Origin: Bifidobacteriaceae bacterium
Lineage (GTDB): Bacteria > Actinomycetota > Actinomycetes > Actinomycetales > WQXJ01
NCBI GenBank assembly: GCA_031279575.1
Contig: JAITIG010000099.1
Span: 1-30,851, forward strand
Direction: 5' to 3'
DNA length: 30,851 bases
In this document: positions 1-11,751 of the stretch, piece after piece
Layout of the letters: every line of letters starts with the position of its first letter
Position numbering within the stretch: position 1 is the stretch's first letter
The notes under the pieces: generated by a model
Told to the model about the DNA's origin: nothing
The model's database searches: none
Seen by the model: the letters and a program-made list of their open reading frames with translations, nothing else
Translations under genes and position numbers: made by a program

Positions 1-1698
1 TCCCAAACCCAGCCACCCGATTCGACCACCCCAGAGCCCAAGCCCGAACCCGCCCCCGAGCCGAAGCCGGAACCGGAACCCGAACCGGAACCCGCGCCCG
101 AACCGGAACCGGAACCCGCGCCCGAACCGGAACCCGCGCCCGAGGCCCAGCCCGAGCCGAAGCCCGAGCCGGAACCGGAACCCGAGCCGAAGCCGGAGGC
201 CGAAGCCGAGCCAGAGCCTGAAGCCCAGCCCGAGGCCCAGCCCGCGCCAGAGCCTGAAGCCCAGCCCGAGGCCCAGCCCGCGCCGGAGCCCGAGGCCCAG
301 CCCGCGCCGGAGCCGGGGCAGGCCGCGCCGCGGCCCCGGCCGATCCCGGGGCCGGGGCCGCGGCCGGGACCGCGCCCCGGGCTGCGGCCTGGCGCCGCCG
401 CGCCGGCGCCGAGCCCGCCGCTGCCGCCCGCGCACACGGCATCGGCCATCGCCGAAGCCTCCAGCTGGGGGCGGGTGGAGGCCGACGGCACCGTCTTTGT
501 GCGCGAAGGCAAGACCGAGCGGGCGGTGGGGCAATTCCCCGGCGTGCCGGCCGCGGAGGCCCTGGCGCTGTACGCCAAACGCTTCTGCGACCTGGCGGCG
601 CAAGTCGACCTGTTCGAGGCGCGGCTGGAGCAGCTGTCGCAAAAAGACCTCGACCAGACGCTGGCCAACTTGAAGCAAGCCCTGACCGAGCCGGCCGCGG
701 TCGGCAACCTGGCCGGGCTGCGGGAAAAGTACCGCGCCGTCAAAGCCCACGCCTCCCAGGTGCGCCAACGCATCGAGGCGGAGCGGGCGGCCGCCAAAGC
801 CGCCGCCCTGGAGGCGCGCGCCGCGCTGGTGGCCGAGGCCGAGGCCCTGGCCGAGCGCCACCCCGACCAGATCAACTGGAAAAAGGCCACCACCCGCCTG
901 CGCGAGATCCTCGACACCTGGCGCGAAGCCCAGCGCACCGGCCCCAAAGTCGACCGCGCCGCCGAAGACGAGCTGTGGAAGCGCTTCTCGCAGGCCCGGG
1001 CCAACTTCGACCGCAAACGGCGGGCCTTCTTCACCGAGTTGGACAAGCGCCAAGGCGCCGCCAAAGCGGTCAAAGAAAAGATTGTCGAAGAGGCGGAGAA
1101 GCTCTCCACCTCCCAAGACTGGGGCAACACCGGGCGGGAGTTCCGCGAGCTGATGGACCGCTGGCGCGCGGCCGGCCGCCTGGGCCGGCGCGAAGACGAC
1201 GCCCTGTGGGAGCGTTTCCGGGCCGCCCAGGAGGCCTTCTTCCGGGCCCGGGACGCCAAGCACGCCGCCAACGACGCCGAGCGCGAAGCCAACCTCAAAG
1301 CCAAACTCGAAATCGTCGGGGAAGCCGAGCAATTGCTGCCCGTGGCCGACCTGAAAGCCGCCAAAGCCAAACTGCGCGATCTGCAAGACCGCTGGGACAA
1401 GATCGGCGACGTGCCCCGCCGCGACCAAGACCGCGTCGAGCGGCGCATGAAGACCGTCGAGGAGACCATCCGCTCAGAAGACGACCGCAACTGGCGCCGC
1501 TCCAACCCGGAGACCATCGCCCGCATGAACTCGATGACCAGCCAACTCGAAGCCGTCATCGCCGGCCTGGCCAAAAAGCTGGAAAAGGTCCGCGCGGCCG
1601 GCGACCCGACCGCCATCGCAGCCCTCGAAGAAGACATCCGCAGCCGCCAGCTGATGCTGCGCACACTGCGGGAATCCGCCCAGCGCGGCTTCGGATAG
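1..1698 (+). CDS. DUF349 domain protein, 5' end outside window
   Basis: The reading frame is open from base 1 to the TAG at 1696-1698 (565 visible residues), so the gene begins upstream; the GTG at 475 is internal. Visible residues 1-145 are a Pro/Glu/Ala/Gln tail grading into a Pro-Arg-Gly stretch. A conserved block starting [14 protein letters not shown] follows near residue 155. The rest is charged, helical, coiled-coil-like repeats with recurrent tryptophans ([30 protein letters not shown]), the DUF349 signature. In actinobacteria a DUF349 gene commonly lies next to rel, as here (convergent, 7 nt apart). The molecular function of DUF349 proteins is not firmly established, so none is assigned. 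Family identification is from pattern recognition and is strong; the length of the missing N-terminus is unknown. Confidence 0.88.
   Translation, partial: SQTQPPDSTTPEPKPEPAPEPKPEPEPEPEPAPEPEPEPAPEPEPAPEAQPEPKPEPEPEPEPKPEAEAEPEPEAQPEAQPAPEPEAQPEAQPAPEPEAQPAPEPGQAAPRPRPIPGPGPRPGPRPGLRPGAAAPAPSPPLPPAHTASAIAEASSWGRVEADGTVFVREGKTERAVGQFPGVPAAEALALYAKRFCDLAAQVDLFEARLEQLSQKDLDQTLANLKQALTEPAAVGNLAGLREKYRAVKAHASQVRQRIEAERAAAKAAALEARAALVAEAEALAERHPDQINWKKATTRLREILDTWREAQRTGPKVDRAAEDELWKRFSQARANFDRKRRAFFTELDKRQGAAKAVKEKIVEEAEKLSTSQDWGNTGREFRELMDRWRAAGRLGRREDDALWERFRAAQEAFFRARDAKHAANDAEREANLKAKLEIVGEAEQLLPVADLKAAKAKLRDLQDRWDKIGDVPRRDQDRVERRMKTVEETIRSEDDRNWRRSNPETIARMNSMTSQLEAVIAGLAKKLEKVRAAGDPTAIAALEEDIRSRQLMLRTLRESAQRGFG
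31..309 (+). repeat. Pro-Glu coding tandem repeats
   Basis: Simple-sequence tract inside the DUF349 gene. Bases 31-180 are built from short CCGGAACCCGAA-like units (PEPEPAPE). Bases 214-249 and 250-285 are two 36-nt units differing only in the last base, encoding [12 protein letters not shown], followed by a 24-nt partial unit at 286-309. All units are multiples of three, so copy changes keep the frame. Confidence 0.85.
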
Positions 1699-1705
1699 GG
1701 GCCGG

Positions 1706-3994
1706 CTAGACGCGGTGCTGGCCCGCCCCGGTGGTGCGGTAGGCGTCGAACACGCCATCGACCCGGCGCACGGCGGCCAGCACCGCGTCCAAATGCGAGC
1801 TGTCCGCCAACTCGAACAAGAACCGGTTGATCGCCACCCGGTCCTTGGTGGTGGAGACCTCGGCCGACAAAATGTTGACGTGCGCCTCCGACAGCGCCCT
1901 GGTCACATCCGACAGCAGGTGGTGGCGGTCCAAGGCCTCAACCTGGATCTGCACCAGGTAGGCGCCCTGGGGGTGGTCGCGCCAGGCCACCTCCACCATC
2001 CGCTCCGGCGCGCTGCGCATCGAGGCCACCACATTGGGGCAGTCCACCCGGTGGACGGACACCCCCGACCCGCGCGTCACAAAGCCGACGATGCCGTCCG
2101 GCGGCACCGGCGTGCAGCAGCGCGCCAGCTTGACCCAGACATCGTCCAGGCCCTGCACACTCACGCCCGGGTCGCTCAGCGCCGCCTCGCCCCGCCGCCC
2201 CGCCAGGCCGGGCCGGGTGACCTCGACGATGTCCTCCTCGTTGCCGGCCGCGCCGCCCACCGCCCGCAGCAGCTTGTCCACCATCGAGTGGGCCGAGTAG
2301 CGGCCCTCCCCGACCGCCGCGTACAAGGCCGAGACGTCCGCGAAGCGCAGGTCGCCGGCCAAGGCCACCAGGGCCTCGTGGGACATCAGGCGCTGCAGCG
2401 GCAGATGCTGCTTGCGCATCTCCTTGCCGATCAGGTCGCGGCCGCGCTCGACCGCCTCCTCGCGGCGCTCGCGGGTGAACCACTGGCGGATCTTGTTGCG
2501 CGCCCGGGGCGACTTGACAAACGCCAGCCAATCGCGCGAAGGCCCCTGGCCAGGGGTTTTAGAGGTGAAAATCTCCACCACATCGCCGGTTTGGAGCTCG
2601 GTGTCAAGCGCCACCAGGCGCGAGTTGACGCGCGCGCCAACCGCGTGGTGGCCCACCTCGGTGTGCACGGCGTAGGCGAAGTCGACCGGGGTGGCGCCCG
2701 CGGGCAGCGCCAGCACATCCCCCTTGGGGGTGAAGACATAGGTCTCCGAAGTGCCGATCTCATAGCGCAGCGAGTCCAAGAACTCGCCTGGATCCTGGGT
2801 CTCGCGCTGCCAATCGACCAGTTGGCGCAACCAGTCCATCTCGGTCGAGTTGGCGCCCTTGGAGTGCTGGCCCTCCTTGTACTTCCAGTGGGCGGCGACC
2901 CCGAAAACGCTGCGCCGGTGCATCTCGTGGGTGCGGATCTGGATCTCCACAGGCTTGCCGGAGGGGCCGATGACGGTGGTGTGGAGCGACTGGTACATGT
3001 TGAACTTCGGCATCGCGATGTAGTCCTTGAACCGCCCCGGCACCGGGTTCCAGCGCGCGTGGACGGCCCCCAGAGCCGCATAGCAGTCCCGCACCGTGTC
3101 CACCAGGATGCGCACCCCCACCAAGTCGTAGATCTCCGCGAAGTCGCGCCCGCGGACAATCATCTTCTGGTAGATCGAGTAGTAGTGCTTGGGCCGCCCG
3201 GTCACAATGGCTTTGATCTTGCTGGCCCGCAGGTCGGCTTTGACCTGCTCTGAGACCACCCGCAGGTACTCGTCGCGGGCGGGGGCGCGCTCCGCCACCA
3301 CCCGGACCACCTCCTCGTAGACCCTGGGGTGCAAGGTGGCGAAGGCGAGGTCCTCCAACTCCCATTTGATGGTGTTCATGCCCAGGCGGTGGGCCAGCGG
3401 GGCGTAGATCTCCAGGGTTTCGCGGGCCTTCATCTCGGCCGCCTCGGCCGGGACGTATTTCCAGGTGCGGGCGTTGTGCAGGCGGTCGGCCAATTTGATC
3501 AGCAAGACCCGGATGTCCTTGGCGGTGGCGACCACCATTTTGCGCACCGTCTCGGCTTGGGCGGCCTCGCCGTAGACCACTTTGTCGAGCTTGGTCACCC
3601 CGTCCACCAGCTGGGCGATCTCCTGGCCAAACTCCTTTTCCAACTGCTCCAGCTTGTACGGGGTGTCCTCGACGGCATCGTGCAGCAAGGCGGCGGCCAA
3701 GGTGGACGGGGTCAGGCCCAACTCGGCCAAAATGGTCGCCACGGCCACCGGGTGGGTGATGTACGGCTCGCCGTTCTTGCGGAACTGCCCCTGGTGGACG
3801 CGGGCGGCCACGGCGTAGGCCCGCTCGACCACCTCGGTCGAGGCCTTGGGGTGGGAGGTGCGCAAGGCCGCCAGCACCGGCTCCAAAGCCGCCGGGGTGG
3901 GCTGGTGGGCGCGGAAGCCGGGCAGCCAGGACAACGGCCCGGTGTGCGCGCCGACATCCGCCTGGGTCAGGTCGGAGAGGTCGGTGTCAGCCAC
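1706..3994 (-). CDS. rel: Bifunctional (p)ppGpp synthetase/hydrolase Rel
   Basis: A 762-aa long RelA/SpoT homologue controlling the stringent response: it makes (p)ppGpp from ATP and GDP/GTP and also hydrolyses it. The hydrolase HD domain has H105-D106 and the HDAVEDT motif. The synthetase domain spans roughly 240-370, with [12 protein letters not shown] and, at 321-324, RFKD, the RxKD form typical of bifunctional enzymes rather than the ExDD of RelA-only enzymes. A TGS domain covers about 417-477 and an ACT domain occupies the last ~75 residues. The GTG start lies 4 nt after the apt stop with no clear Shine-Dalgarno; a -10-like box at 4001-4006 suggests leaderless expression (listed separately). 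The 3' end faces the DUF349 gene across 7 nt, with no room for a terminator. Confidence 0.96.
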   Translation of the reverse strand: MADTDLSDLTQADVGAHTGPLSWLPGFRAHQPTPAALEPVLAALRTSHPKASTEVVERAYAVAARVHQGQFRKNGEPYITHPVAVATILAELGLTPSTLAAALLHDAVEDTPYKLEQLEKEFGQEIAQLVDGVTKLDKVVYGEAAQAETVRKMVVATAKDIRVLLIKLADRLHNARTWKYVPAEAAEMKARETLEIYAPLAHRLGMNTIKWELEDLAFATLHPRVYEEVVRVVAERAPARDEYLRVVSEQVKADLRASKIKAIVTGRPKHYYSIYQKMIVRGRDFAEIYDLVGVRILVDTVRDCYAALGAVHARWNPVPGRFKDYIAMPKFNMYQSLHTTVIGPSGKPVEIQIRTHEMHRRSVFGVAAHWKYKEGQHSKGANSTEMDWLRQLVDWQRETQDPGEFLDSLRYEIGTSETYVFTPKGDVLALPAGATPVDFAYAVHTEVGHHAVGARVNSRLVALDTELQTGDVVEIFTSKTPGQGPSRDWLAFVKSPRARNKIRQWFTRERREEAVERGRDLIGKEMRKQHLPLQRLMSHEALVALAGDLRFADVSALYAAVGEGRYSAHSMVDKLLRAVGGAAGNEEDIVEVTRPGLAGRRGEAALSDPGVSVQGLDDVWVKLARCCTPVPPDGIVGFVTRGSGVSVHRVDCPNVVASMRSAPERMVEVAWRDHPQGAYLVQIQVEALDRHHLLSDVTRALSEAHVNILSAEVSTTKDRVAINRFLFELADSSHLDAVLAAVRRVDGVFDAYRTTGAGQHRV

Positions 3995-3998
3995 ACAG

Positions 3999-4526
3999 TC
4001 AGTCTACGGTCAGCAGGCAGTCGATGGCGCGGCCCGGCAGCTTGGCCCGGCCCCCCAGGGCGGCCAGCTCCATCAGGAAGGACAGCCCGACCACCTGCGC
4101 CCCGGCCCGCTCCAGCAGGTCGGCGCCGGCCGCCGCGGTGCCGCCGGTGGCCAGCACGTCATCCATGACGGCGACCCGCGCGCCGGCCCGGATGGCGTCC
4201 TCGTGCATCTCCAGGGCGGCCTCGCCGTACTCCAGGGCGTAAGACTCGCGCAAGGTGACGCCGGGCAGCTTGCCTGGTTTGCGCAGCGGCACAAAACCCA
4301 ATTGGGCTTGCAGCGCCGCCGGGGCGGCCAAGATGAAACCGCGGGCCTCGATGCCCACCACCAGTTCCGCCCCCACCCGGTCCAGCCAGCCGGCGAAGTG
4401 CTCGATGGTGGAGGCGAAGGCCGCCGCGTCCGCCAGCAGCGGCGTGATGTCCTTGAACACCACGCCCGGCTTGGGGAAGTCTGGGATGTCGCGGATGTGG
4501 GAGGCCACCAGGTCTGCCATGCTCAC
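3999..4526 (-). CDS. apt: Adenine phosphoribosyltransferase
   Basis: A 175-aa type I phosphoribosyltransferase that salvages adenine to AMP using PRPP in the cytoplasm. The PRPP-binding motif [16 protein letters not shown] lies at about 118-133 and the family block [10 protein letters not shown] at about 56-65; the length is normal for Apt. The chosen GTG overlaps the secF stop as GTGA (4523-4526), implying translational coupling; an ATG two codons later is an alternative. The order secD-secF-apt-rel is conserved in actinobacteria. The gene sits between the Sec accessory genes and rel, so purine salvage and (p)ppGpp metabolism are probably co-transcribed. Confidence 0.96.
   Translation of the reverse strand: MSMADLVASHIRDIPDFPKPGVVFKDITPLLADAAAFASTIEHFAGWLDRVGAELVVGIEARGFILAAPAALQAQLGFVPLRKPGKLPGVTLRESYALEYGEAALEMHEDAIRAGARVAVMDDVLATGGTAAAGADLLERAGAQVVGLSFLMELAALGGRAKLPGRAIDCLLTVD
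4001..4006 (-). promoter_or_regulatory. Candidate -10 box for a leaderless rel transcript
   Basis: TAGACT on the minus strand, inside the last codons of apt, fits the actinobacterial TANNNT -10. Six bases separate it from the GTG of rel, so the expected transcription start is the first base of the start codon. No convincing -35 and no ribosome binding site are visible. Inference only. Confidence 0.35.
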
Positions 4527-5628
4527 CTATCCGACCTCGGCTTCCGCCTCGGCTGGGCCTCCTGGCCGCGGTGCTGGCCGGCCCGCATCGCGCCGATGCC
4601 GGACAAGGCGGCCAGCCCCGGGCCGAGGTCCCCGCCCTCGGCGGCGGCCTGGGCGCGCTTGGCCAGCACCCGCTGGGTGTGCTCGGCCAGCTTCGGCTGG
4701 CGCAGCCTGATGGCCACCTCCAGCGGCGTGGCCAGGAAGATCGAGGAGTAGGTGCCCGCGATCATGCCGACGAACAGCGCCAGCGAGATATCTTGCAGCG
4801 AGGACGGCCCGAGCAGCGCCCAGCCGATGAACAAGATGGCCGCCACCGGCAGCAGCGCCACCACCGAGGTGTTGATGGAGCGCACCATGGTCTGGTTGAC
4901 CGCCAGGTTGGCGGCCTCGCCGTAGGTGTACTGGGTTTGGTCGGCCACCCCGGCGGTGTTCTCGCGCACTTTGTCGAACACCACCACGGTGTCGTACATG
5001 GAGTAGCCCAGCACGGTCAAAAAGCCGATCAGCGAGGCCGGTGTGACCTCGAAGCCGACCGCCGCGTAGACCCCCACCGTCACCACCAAGTCATGCAGCA
5101 GGGCGGTGATGGCGGACACGGCCATCGCCCAGTTGCGGAAGTAGGCCACCATCGCCACCGCCACCAGCACCAGGAAGATGATCGACCCGCGCAGCGCCTT
5201 GCCGGAGACGTCCGCGCCCCAGGAGGCGGACACGACTTGGTTCGAGACGTCCTCCAGGGGCACCTCGTAGGCCTCCGCCAGGGCTTGGCGCACCTGGTTG
5301 GTCTGCTCCGAGGTCAGTTTGCCGGTTTGGACGCGCACGCCGCCGCCGCCCAGCGAGCTCACTTTGGGCGAGGCCTCCCCGCCCAAGGTGTCCCGGATGG
5401 CGTCCGCCGCCGGCTGCTGCTCGGTGCGCTCGGTGCCCGAGACCCTGAACTCGGTGCCGCCGACAAACTCCATGCCCAGCGTCAGCCCCGGTTTGAACAG
5501 CAGCACGGCGCACACCAGCACCACCAGTCCGGCCACGCTGAGCCAAAGTTTGATCTTCGGCACCACTTGGTAGGAGCGCCGCCCTGTGTACAGGTCGTTG
5601 CCCCAGCCGGCGAATCCGCCCACAGCCA

Positions 5629-5629
<1 letters not shown>
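4523..5629 (-). CDS. secF: Protein translocase subunit SecF
   Basis: A 368-aa membrane protein that works with SecD to pull proteins through SecYEG using the proton motive force. A first membrane segment at about 28-46 is followed by the family motif GMEFVGGTEFRV (GxDFxGG type, with Glu for the usual Asp), a periplasmic-side loop, and five further hydrophobic segments from about residue 150. The C-terminal tail is basic and Arg-rich. The ATG overlaps the secD stop by one base (TGATG). The SecD and SecF frames are both intact and adjacent, as usual in this phylum. Confidence 0.95.
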
Positions 5630-7812
<2,183 letters not shown>

Positions 7813-7851
7813 GGGGTTGCTTTCTCCTTGGGACCTCGAAACCGGGGCGGG

Positions 7852-8304
7852 CTACTTGCCCGTGTCCTCGGATTCCTCGTCGGGCTCGTCGGCCGCGTCG
7901 GGCTCGCCTGGCTCGTCTAGCTCGTCTGGCTCGCCTGGCTCGTCGGCCTCGTCTGGCTCGTCGTCGGCCGCGTAGGGCGCCAGCATGGCCTCCCACTCGT
8001 CGTCGGGAACCTGGGAGCGGATGGCGCGCCGGACATAGGCCGAACGGTCGCCGCTGGGCGACATGATGGTGACGACGTCGCCCTCGACCTCGCTGATCAC
8101 GCCAACCATGCCGCCGGCCGTCATGACGCGCTGGCCCGCCTCCAGCTTGTCGCGGAAATCAGCTTGCTTCTGCTGCTGCTTCTTGTTGCGGCGGGACATG
8201 AAAAACATGACCCCGATCATCAGCGCCAGGAAGACGATCATCATCGTGTTCATGCCGCCGCCGGTCGGGGCCTCGTCTGCGGCCAAGAGCACGGCATTGT
8301 CCAT
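7852..8304 (-). CDS. yajC: Preprotein translocase subunit YajC
   Basis: A 150-aa small inner-membrane partner of SecDF. One membrane helix (about MNTMMIVFLALMIGVMFFM, residues 18-36) is followed by the basic stop RRNKKQQQK and the YajC core (LEAGQRVMTAGGMVGVI, DVVTIM). The C-terminus is an unusual acidic tail rich in Asp-Glu-Pro encoded by 9-nt repeats. I chose the ATG at 8304, with AAGGAG at 8317-8322. An in-frame TTG at 8310 sits at a more ideal distance (6 nt) from that ribosome binding site and could be the true start. The longer frame to 8382 passes through the candidate promoter and is unlikely. Confidence 0.92.
   Translation of the reverse strand: MDNAVLLAADEAPTGGGMNTMMIVFLALMIGVMFFMSRRNKKQQQKQADFRDKLEAGQRVMTAGGMVGVISEVEGDVVTIMSPSGDRSAYVRRAIRSQVPDDEWEAMLAPYAADDEPDEADEPGEPDELDEPGEPDAADEPDEESEDTGK
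7904..7957 (-). repeat. 9-nt tandem repeat encoding the YajC acidic tail
   Basis: Six contiguous 9-nt units of the form tcgyctggc (tcgcctggc, tcgtctagc, tcgtctggc, tcgcctggc, tcgtcggcc, tcgtctggc), encoding EPG/EPD/ELD triplets. The tcgcctggc unit is a rotation of the cctggctcg unit in secD and is read in the same codon phase. Confidence 0.85.
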
Positions 8305-8360
8305 CGTCAACTCAAACTCCTTGATTGTGCCGGGCCTCGATTCGCCCCGCGTCCGCGCCG

Positions 8361-8378
8361 AGTCTAGCCGAATCGGCT
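8361..8378 (-). promoter_or_regulatory. Candidate promoter and operator for yajC-secDF-apt-rel
   Basis: TAGACT (minus strand, 8361-8366) is a good actinobacterial -10, about 57 nt upstream of the yajC ATG. It abuts a 13-nt palindrome AGCCGAATCGGCT (8366-8378) in the spacer position, a possible operator. No clear -35 is seen. Confidence 0.4.
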
Positions 8379-8428
8379 CCACCCTGGCTGACAGGCCGCG
8401 CCGGGACCCCGGGGCTTCGGGGCCTCGG

Positions 8429-9493
8429 CTAGGGCCGGGGGAACAGGGACGGGCTGGCAGGCGCGGCGCCCAGGTGCTCGTAGGCGGCCTGGGTGGCGAT
8501 CCGCCCGCGCGGCGTGCGCGCGATCAGGCCCTCGCGCAGCAGGTAGGGCTCGACCACCGTCTCGATGGTCTCGCCCTCCTCGCCCACGGCCGCGGCCAGG
8601 GTGGACAGCCCCACGGGCTGGCCGCCAAACCGTTTGGCCAGCGCCTCCAAGATGGCCCGGTCCAACCGGTCGAGCCCGCGCTGGTCCACCTGGTAGATCT
8701 CGAGCGCGCCCAGCGCCGCCGCCATGTCCGCCACCCCCGCCCCGCGCACCTGGGCCCAATCGCGCACCCGGCGCAGCAGCCGGTTGGCGATCCGGGGCGT
8801 GCCGCGCGAGCGGGAGGCCACCTCGGCCGCCGCGGCCGGCTCCAGGCCCAGGTCCAGCAGCGCCGCCGATCTGGTTATGACCTGCTCCAACTCGGCCGCC
8901 GAGTAGTAGTCCAACTGCCCGGTGAAGCCGAAGCGGTCGCGCAGCGGGGCCGGCAGCAAACCCGCCCGGGTGGTCGCGCCCACCACCGTGAACGGCGGCA
9001 GGGTCAGCGGGATGGCGTTGGCCCCCGGGCCCTTGCCCACCACCACGTCGACCCGGAAATCCTCCATCGCCAGGTACAGCATCTCCTCGACCGGGCGGGC
9101 CAGGCGGTGGATCTCGTCGACAAACAGCACCTCGCCCTCCTCAAGGGAGGTCAGCACCGCCGCCAAGTCGCCGGCGTGCTGGATGGCCGGCCCGGAGGTG
9201 ACGCGCATCGGCGCGCCCAACTCGGTGGCGATGATCATCGACAAGGTGGTCTTGCCCAGCCCCGGCGGGCCGGACAGCAGCACGTGGTCCGGCGCCGTGC
9301 CGCGGGCTTTGGCCGCGTCCAGCACCAGTTGAAGCTGCTCGCGCACCACATGCTGGCCGATGAACTCGCGCAGGCTCTTGGGCCGCAGGGCCGCCTCGAT
9401 GGCCCGCTCCGCGCCCGAGGCGGCCGGCGCCAGCGCCTCCCTGGCCGCCGACAAGCCCGCCTCCTCGGCCCCCGGGGCCGCCGCGCCGCTCAT
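8429..9493 (-). CDS. ruvB: Holliday junction branch migration ATPase RuvB
   Basis: A 354-aa AAA+ motor that forms hexamers with RuvA to drive branch migration during recombinational repair. Walker A GPPGLGKT is at 75-82, Walker B with DEIH at 126-129, sensor-1 region [20 protein letters not shown] at 171-190, and a C-terminal winged-helix region ([17 protein letters not shown]). The first ~28 residues are an Ala-rich extension before the conserved core. The ATG at 9493 overlaps the stop of the 39-codon micro-ORF as ATGA, so translation is probably coupled through that micro-ORF to ruvA. Confidence 0.97.
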   Translation of the reverse strand: MSGAAAPGAEEAGLSAAREALAPAASGAERAIEAALRPKSLREFIGQHVVREQLQLVLDAAKARGTAPDHVLLSGPPGLGKTTLSMIIATELGAPMRVTSGPAIQHAGDLAAVLTSLEEGEVLFVDEIHRLARPVEEMLYLAMEDFRVDVVVGKGPGANAIPLTLPPFTVVGATTRAGLLPAPLRDRFGFTGQLDYYSAAELEQVITRSAALLDLGLEPAAAAEVASRSRGTPRIANRLLRRVRDWAQVRGAGVADMAAALGALEIYQVDQRGLDRLDRAILEALAKRFGGQPVGLSTLAAAVGEEGETIETVVEPYLLREGLIARTPRGRIATQAAYEHLGAAPASPSLFPRP

Positions 9494-9507
9494 CGCCGCG
9501 CCCCCAG
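9487..9507. repeat. Duplicated ruvA/ruvB junction, copy 1
   Basis: Twenty-one bases identical to 9603-9623. They cover a stop/start ATGA overlap and the codons just before the stop. After the repeat, 9508-9531 holds about three copies of a ccctcagg-like unit. Then a second identity block, cagggccgcccgc (9532-9544), matches 9630-9642. Confidence 0.85.
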
Positions 9508-9609
9508 GGCCCTCAGGACCCTCAGGGCCCTCAGGGCCGCCCGCGCCAGCCCCCGCACGCCGCCAACCGCCGGCCTTGGCCCGATGCCTCCCGCCGCCCA
9601 GGCGCTCAT
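9490..9609 (-). CDS. 39-aa micro-ORF between ruvA and ruvB
   Basis: ATG at 9609 overlaps the ruvA stop (ATGA, 9606-9609) and its TGA overlaps the ruvB ATG (ATGA, 9490-9493), so it bridges the two genes with no gap. Its C-terminal residues [19 protein letters not shown] closely copy the end of RuvA ([13 protein letters not shown]). The simplest reading is a duplication of the 3' end of ruvA with its stop/start junction, leaving a coupling ORF. No function is claimed for the peptide, and translation is inferred only from the two overlaps. Confidence 0.45.
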   Translation of the reverse strand: MSAWAAGGIGPRPAVGGVRGLARAALRALRVLRALGARR

Positions 9610-9623
9610 CGCCGCGCCCCCAG
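9603..9623. repeat. Duplicated ruvA/ruvB junction, copy 2
   Basis: The second copy of the 21-base repeat, covering the true end of ruvA and the ATG of the micro-ORF. It lies 116 bases from copy 1. Confidence 0.85.
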
Positions 9624-10229
9624 CGCCCGCAGGGCCGCCCGCAGCAACTCCGGCACGTCGGTCGGGGCGCCCGCCCCGGCCAGCACCCGCCCGATGCCTT
9701 CCGCCGCCGCCCCGGCGTCCCAGCCGAGCGACTCGAGGGCGGCTTGGACCTGGGCCGCCGCGTCCCCGCCCACCCCGCCGGCCGCGCCCGCCGCGCCGCC
9801 AGAACCGCCGAGCCCGCCCGAGGCGCCCAGGGCGCCCAGTTTGCCGCCCAGGGACAGCACCAGTTTCTGGGCCGACTTCTTGCCCACGCCCGGCACCCTG
9901 GCCAGAGCCGTCAAATCCGCCGCCGCCACGGCCCGCGCCAGCCCGTCCGCGCCCAAGGTGGAGACCAGCGCCAAGGCCAGGCGCGGACCGACGCCGCTGG
10001 CGGACTGGACCGCCGCAAACACGTCCCGCTCGGCCGCCTCGGCGAAGCCGTACAAGGTCAGCGAGTCCTCCCGCACCACCAGGTGGGTGGGCAAGAACGC
10101 CTCCTCGCCTTGGCGCAGGCGGTCGCGCCCGCCGGGCGTCAAGGTCACCGCCAGCCCCACGCCGCCGCACTCGACCACGGCCCCCTGGGAGGTCAGCGCC
10201 AGCACCGTGCCGCGCAGCGAGGCGATCAC
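9606..10229 (-). CDS. ruvA: Holliday junction DNA helicase subunit RuvA
   Basis: A 207-aa protein that binds four-way junctions and loads RuvB. It begins [12 protein letters not shown], the usual OB-fold opening. Two helix-hairpin-helix elements follow ([15 protein letters not shown] and [16 protein letters not shown]). A flexible Gly/Ala linker ([18 protein letters not shown]) leads to the C-terminal RuvB-binding domain ([19 protein letters not shown]). The GTG at 10229 overlaps the ruvC stop as GTGA. A longer frame extending back to 10637 lies inside ruvC and was not used. All three RuvA domains are present. Confidence 0.96.
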   Translation of the reverse strand: MIASLRGTVLALTSQGAVVECGGVGLAVTLTPGGRDRLRQGEEAFLPTHLVVREDSLTLYGFAEAAERDVFAAVQSASGVGPRLALALVSTLGADGLARAVAAADLTALARVPGVGKKSAQKLVLSLGGKLGALGASGGLGGSGGAAGAAGGVGGDAAAQVQAALESLGWDAGAAAEGIGRVLAGAGAPTDVPELLRAALRALGARR

Positions 10230-10801
10230 GCGGCGGCCCAGCCTTTGCGGGCCCGGGCGCCGGCCGCGCGGGAGGCCTCGACCCAGGCCTTTTGGGCCGG
10301 CGTCGAAGCCTGCCCCAAGGGGGTCAAAGTGCTGGGCCGCCAGGCGTGGCAGATGGCCAAGGCCAAGGCGTCGGCCGCGTCGGCCGGGCGGGGCGGCTCG
10401 GCCAACCCCAGCAGGCGCGTCACCATGCGGCCCACCTGGCCTTTGGCGGCGTCCCCCGAGCCGGTCACCGCCGCCTTGACCTCGGTCGGGGTGTGCAAGC
10501 CCACCTCCACGCCGCGCCGCGCGGCCTCCACCATGGCCACCCCGCTGGCCTGCATGGTGCCGGCCACGGTGCCCACGTCGCGCCGGGCGAAGACCCTTTC
10601 GACGGCCACGGCATCGGGCTGGTAGCGGTCGATCCACTCCCCCACCGTCTGCGCTATGGCGAGCAAACGGCGGTCGACCGGCTCGGCGGCGGGGGTGGTG
10701 GCGAGACCGAAGGCGACCAGCGCGACCCGGCGCGACCCGGCCGAGTCGACCACCCCCAGGCCGCAGCGGGTCAGGCCCGGATCGACGCCCAGAACGCGCA
10801 C
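10226..10801 (-). CDS. ruvC: Crossover junction endodeoxyribonuclease RuvC
   Basis: A 191-aa resolvase that nicks Holliday junctions symmetrically. The acidic active site is intact: D7 (GVDPGL), E68 (AVERVF), D141 and D144 ([13 protein letters not shown]), in register with the D7/E66/D138/D141 set of E. coli RuvC. The GTG at 10801, 7 nt after the yebC stop, gives the canonical start MRVLGVDPG; the longer frame to 11128 runs inside yebC. It overlaps ruvA by 4 nt, so RuvC, RuvA and RuvB are made from one unit with YebC. The C-terminal 35 residues are basic and Ala-rich. Confidence 0.96.
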   Translation of the reverse strand: MRVLGVDPGLTRCGLGVVDSAGSRRVALVAFGLATTPAAEPVDRRLLAIAQTVGEWIDRYQPDAVAVERVFARRDVGTVAGTMQASGVAMVEAARRGVEVGLHTPTEVKAAVTGSGDAAKGQVGRMVTRLLGLAEPPRPADAADALALAICHAWRPSTLTPLGQASTPAQKAWVEASRAAGARARKGWAAA

Positions 10802-10808
10802 CGCCGGC

Positions 10809-11567
10809 CTACTCGCCCATCGCGGCGGCGATGACCTCGTCCGGGGCGGTGAAGTTGGTGTAGACGTTTTGCACGTCGTCCGAATCCTCCAACGCGTCCA
10901 CCACCCGGAGGATCTTCCTGACGCCATCGGCCTCGAGCGGGACCTCGACCGAGGGCACAAACGAGACCTCGGCCGACTCGTAGTCGATGCCGGCGGCTTG
11001 CAGCGCTTGGCGCGCCGCCACCAGGCGCTCCGGGGCGGTGATGATCTCGAAACCGCCGTCTTCGACTGTGACCTCCTCTGGGTCGGCGTCCAAGACCGCG
11101 TCCAAGATGGCGTCTTCGTCCACGGCATCGGCCGCCGCCACGGCGATGACGCCCTTGCGGGAGAACATGTAGGCCACCGAGCCCGGGTCCGCCAGCGAGC
11201 CGCCGTTGCGCGTCAAAGCCAGGCGGATGTCCGATGACGCCCGGTTGCGGTTGTCTGTCAGCGCCTCCACCAGCACGGCCACGCCGCCGGGGCCGTAGCC
11301 CTCGTACATGATGGACTGGTATTCGGCGCCGCCGCCCTCCGCCCCGGAGCCGCGTTTGACGGCGCGGTCGATGTTCTCGTTGGGCACCGAGGACTTCTTG
11401 GCCTTTTGGATGGCGTCATACAAGGTTGGGTTGGCCGCCGGGTCGCCCCCGCCGGTCCTGGCCGCCACCTCGACGTTCTTGACCAGCTTGGCGAACAGCT
11501 TGCCGCGCTTGGCGTCGATGGCGGCCTTCTTGTGCTTGGTGGTGGCCCATTTCGAATGACCCGACAT
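10809..11567 (-). CDS. yebC: YebC/PmpR/TACO1 family protein
   Basis: A 252-aa protein starting with the near-invariant [25 protein letters not shown] and containing the family blocks [20 protein letters not shown] and [22 protein letters not shown]. Members were long annotated as DNA-binding transcription regulators. More recent work on TACO1 and bacterial relatives points to a ribosome-associated role at proline-rich stretches. The ATG at 11567 has an AGAGGGGAAG stretch about 12 nt upstream, rather far for a strong ribosome binding site. It leads the minus-strand operon into ruvCAB, the usual actinobacterial order. Confidence 0.95.
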   Translation of the reverse strand: MSGHSKWATTKHKKAAIDAKRGKLFAKLVKNVEVAARTGGGDPAANPTLYDAIQKAKKSSVPNENIDRAVKRGSGAEGGGAEYQSIMYEGYGPGGVAVLVEALTDNRNRASSDIRLALTRNGGSLADPGSVAYMFSRKGVIAVAAADAVDEDAILDAVLDADPEEVTVEDGGFEIITAPERLVAARQALQAAGIDYESAEVSFVPSVEVPLEADGVRKILRVVDALEDSDDVQNVYTNFTAPDEVIAAAMGE

Positions 11568-11616
11568 TGACCTGGCGCTTCCCCTCTATGGCCGGTGGCT
11601 GGCTGCTTCCGGCTGA

Positions 11617-11622
11617 AGTCTA
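11617..11622 (-). promoter_or_regulatory. Candidate -10 box for yebC-ruvCAB
   Basis: TAGACT on the minus strand, about 50 nt upstream of the yebC ATG. It is the same hexamer as in front of yajC and rel. No -35 is evident. Confidence 0.4.
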
Positions 11623-11751
11623 CCCGGGGGCGCCGCGCCCTTGGCGGAGGCCCGCCGCCCGGGCGGCGCCGGCCCCAGCCGGTTTGGCGGCCGGGGGGGC
11701 GCGCGGCGGCGGCGGACCGTTCGTCCTGCGCCAACCGCGGCCCGCGACGGG

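Noticed and set aside
1..330. A CRISPR or non-coding satellite in the repeat-rich left end
   Set aside because: Units are short, contiguous and in frame with the DUF349 protein, with no spacers.
475..1698. Treating the GTG at 475 as the DUF349 start
   Set aside because: The frame is open to base 1 with the Pro/Glu-rich tail typical of actinobacterial DUF349 proteins; the GTG interrupts the conserved [10 protein letters not shown] block.
8400..8428. A terminator between ruvB and yajC
   Set aside because: Only a 5-bp CCCCG/CGGGG stem is possible in a very GC-rich stretch, with no T tract; not enough to call.
10230..10637. N-terminal extension of RuvA
   Set aside because: It is out-of-phase ruvC sequence; the canonical RuvA start MIASLRG is at 10229.
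8063..10834. A 923-codon plus-strand frame over yajC-ruvBAC
   Set aside because: It spans several well-supported minus-strand genes and is Pro/Arg-rich without motifs.
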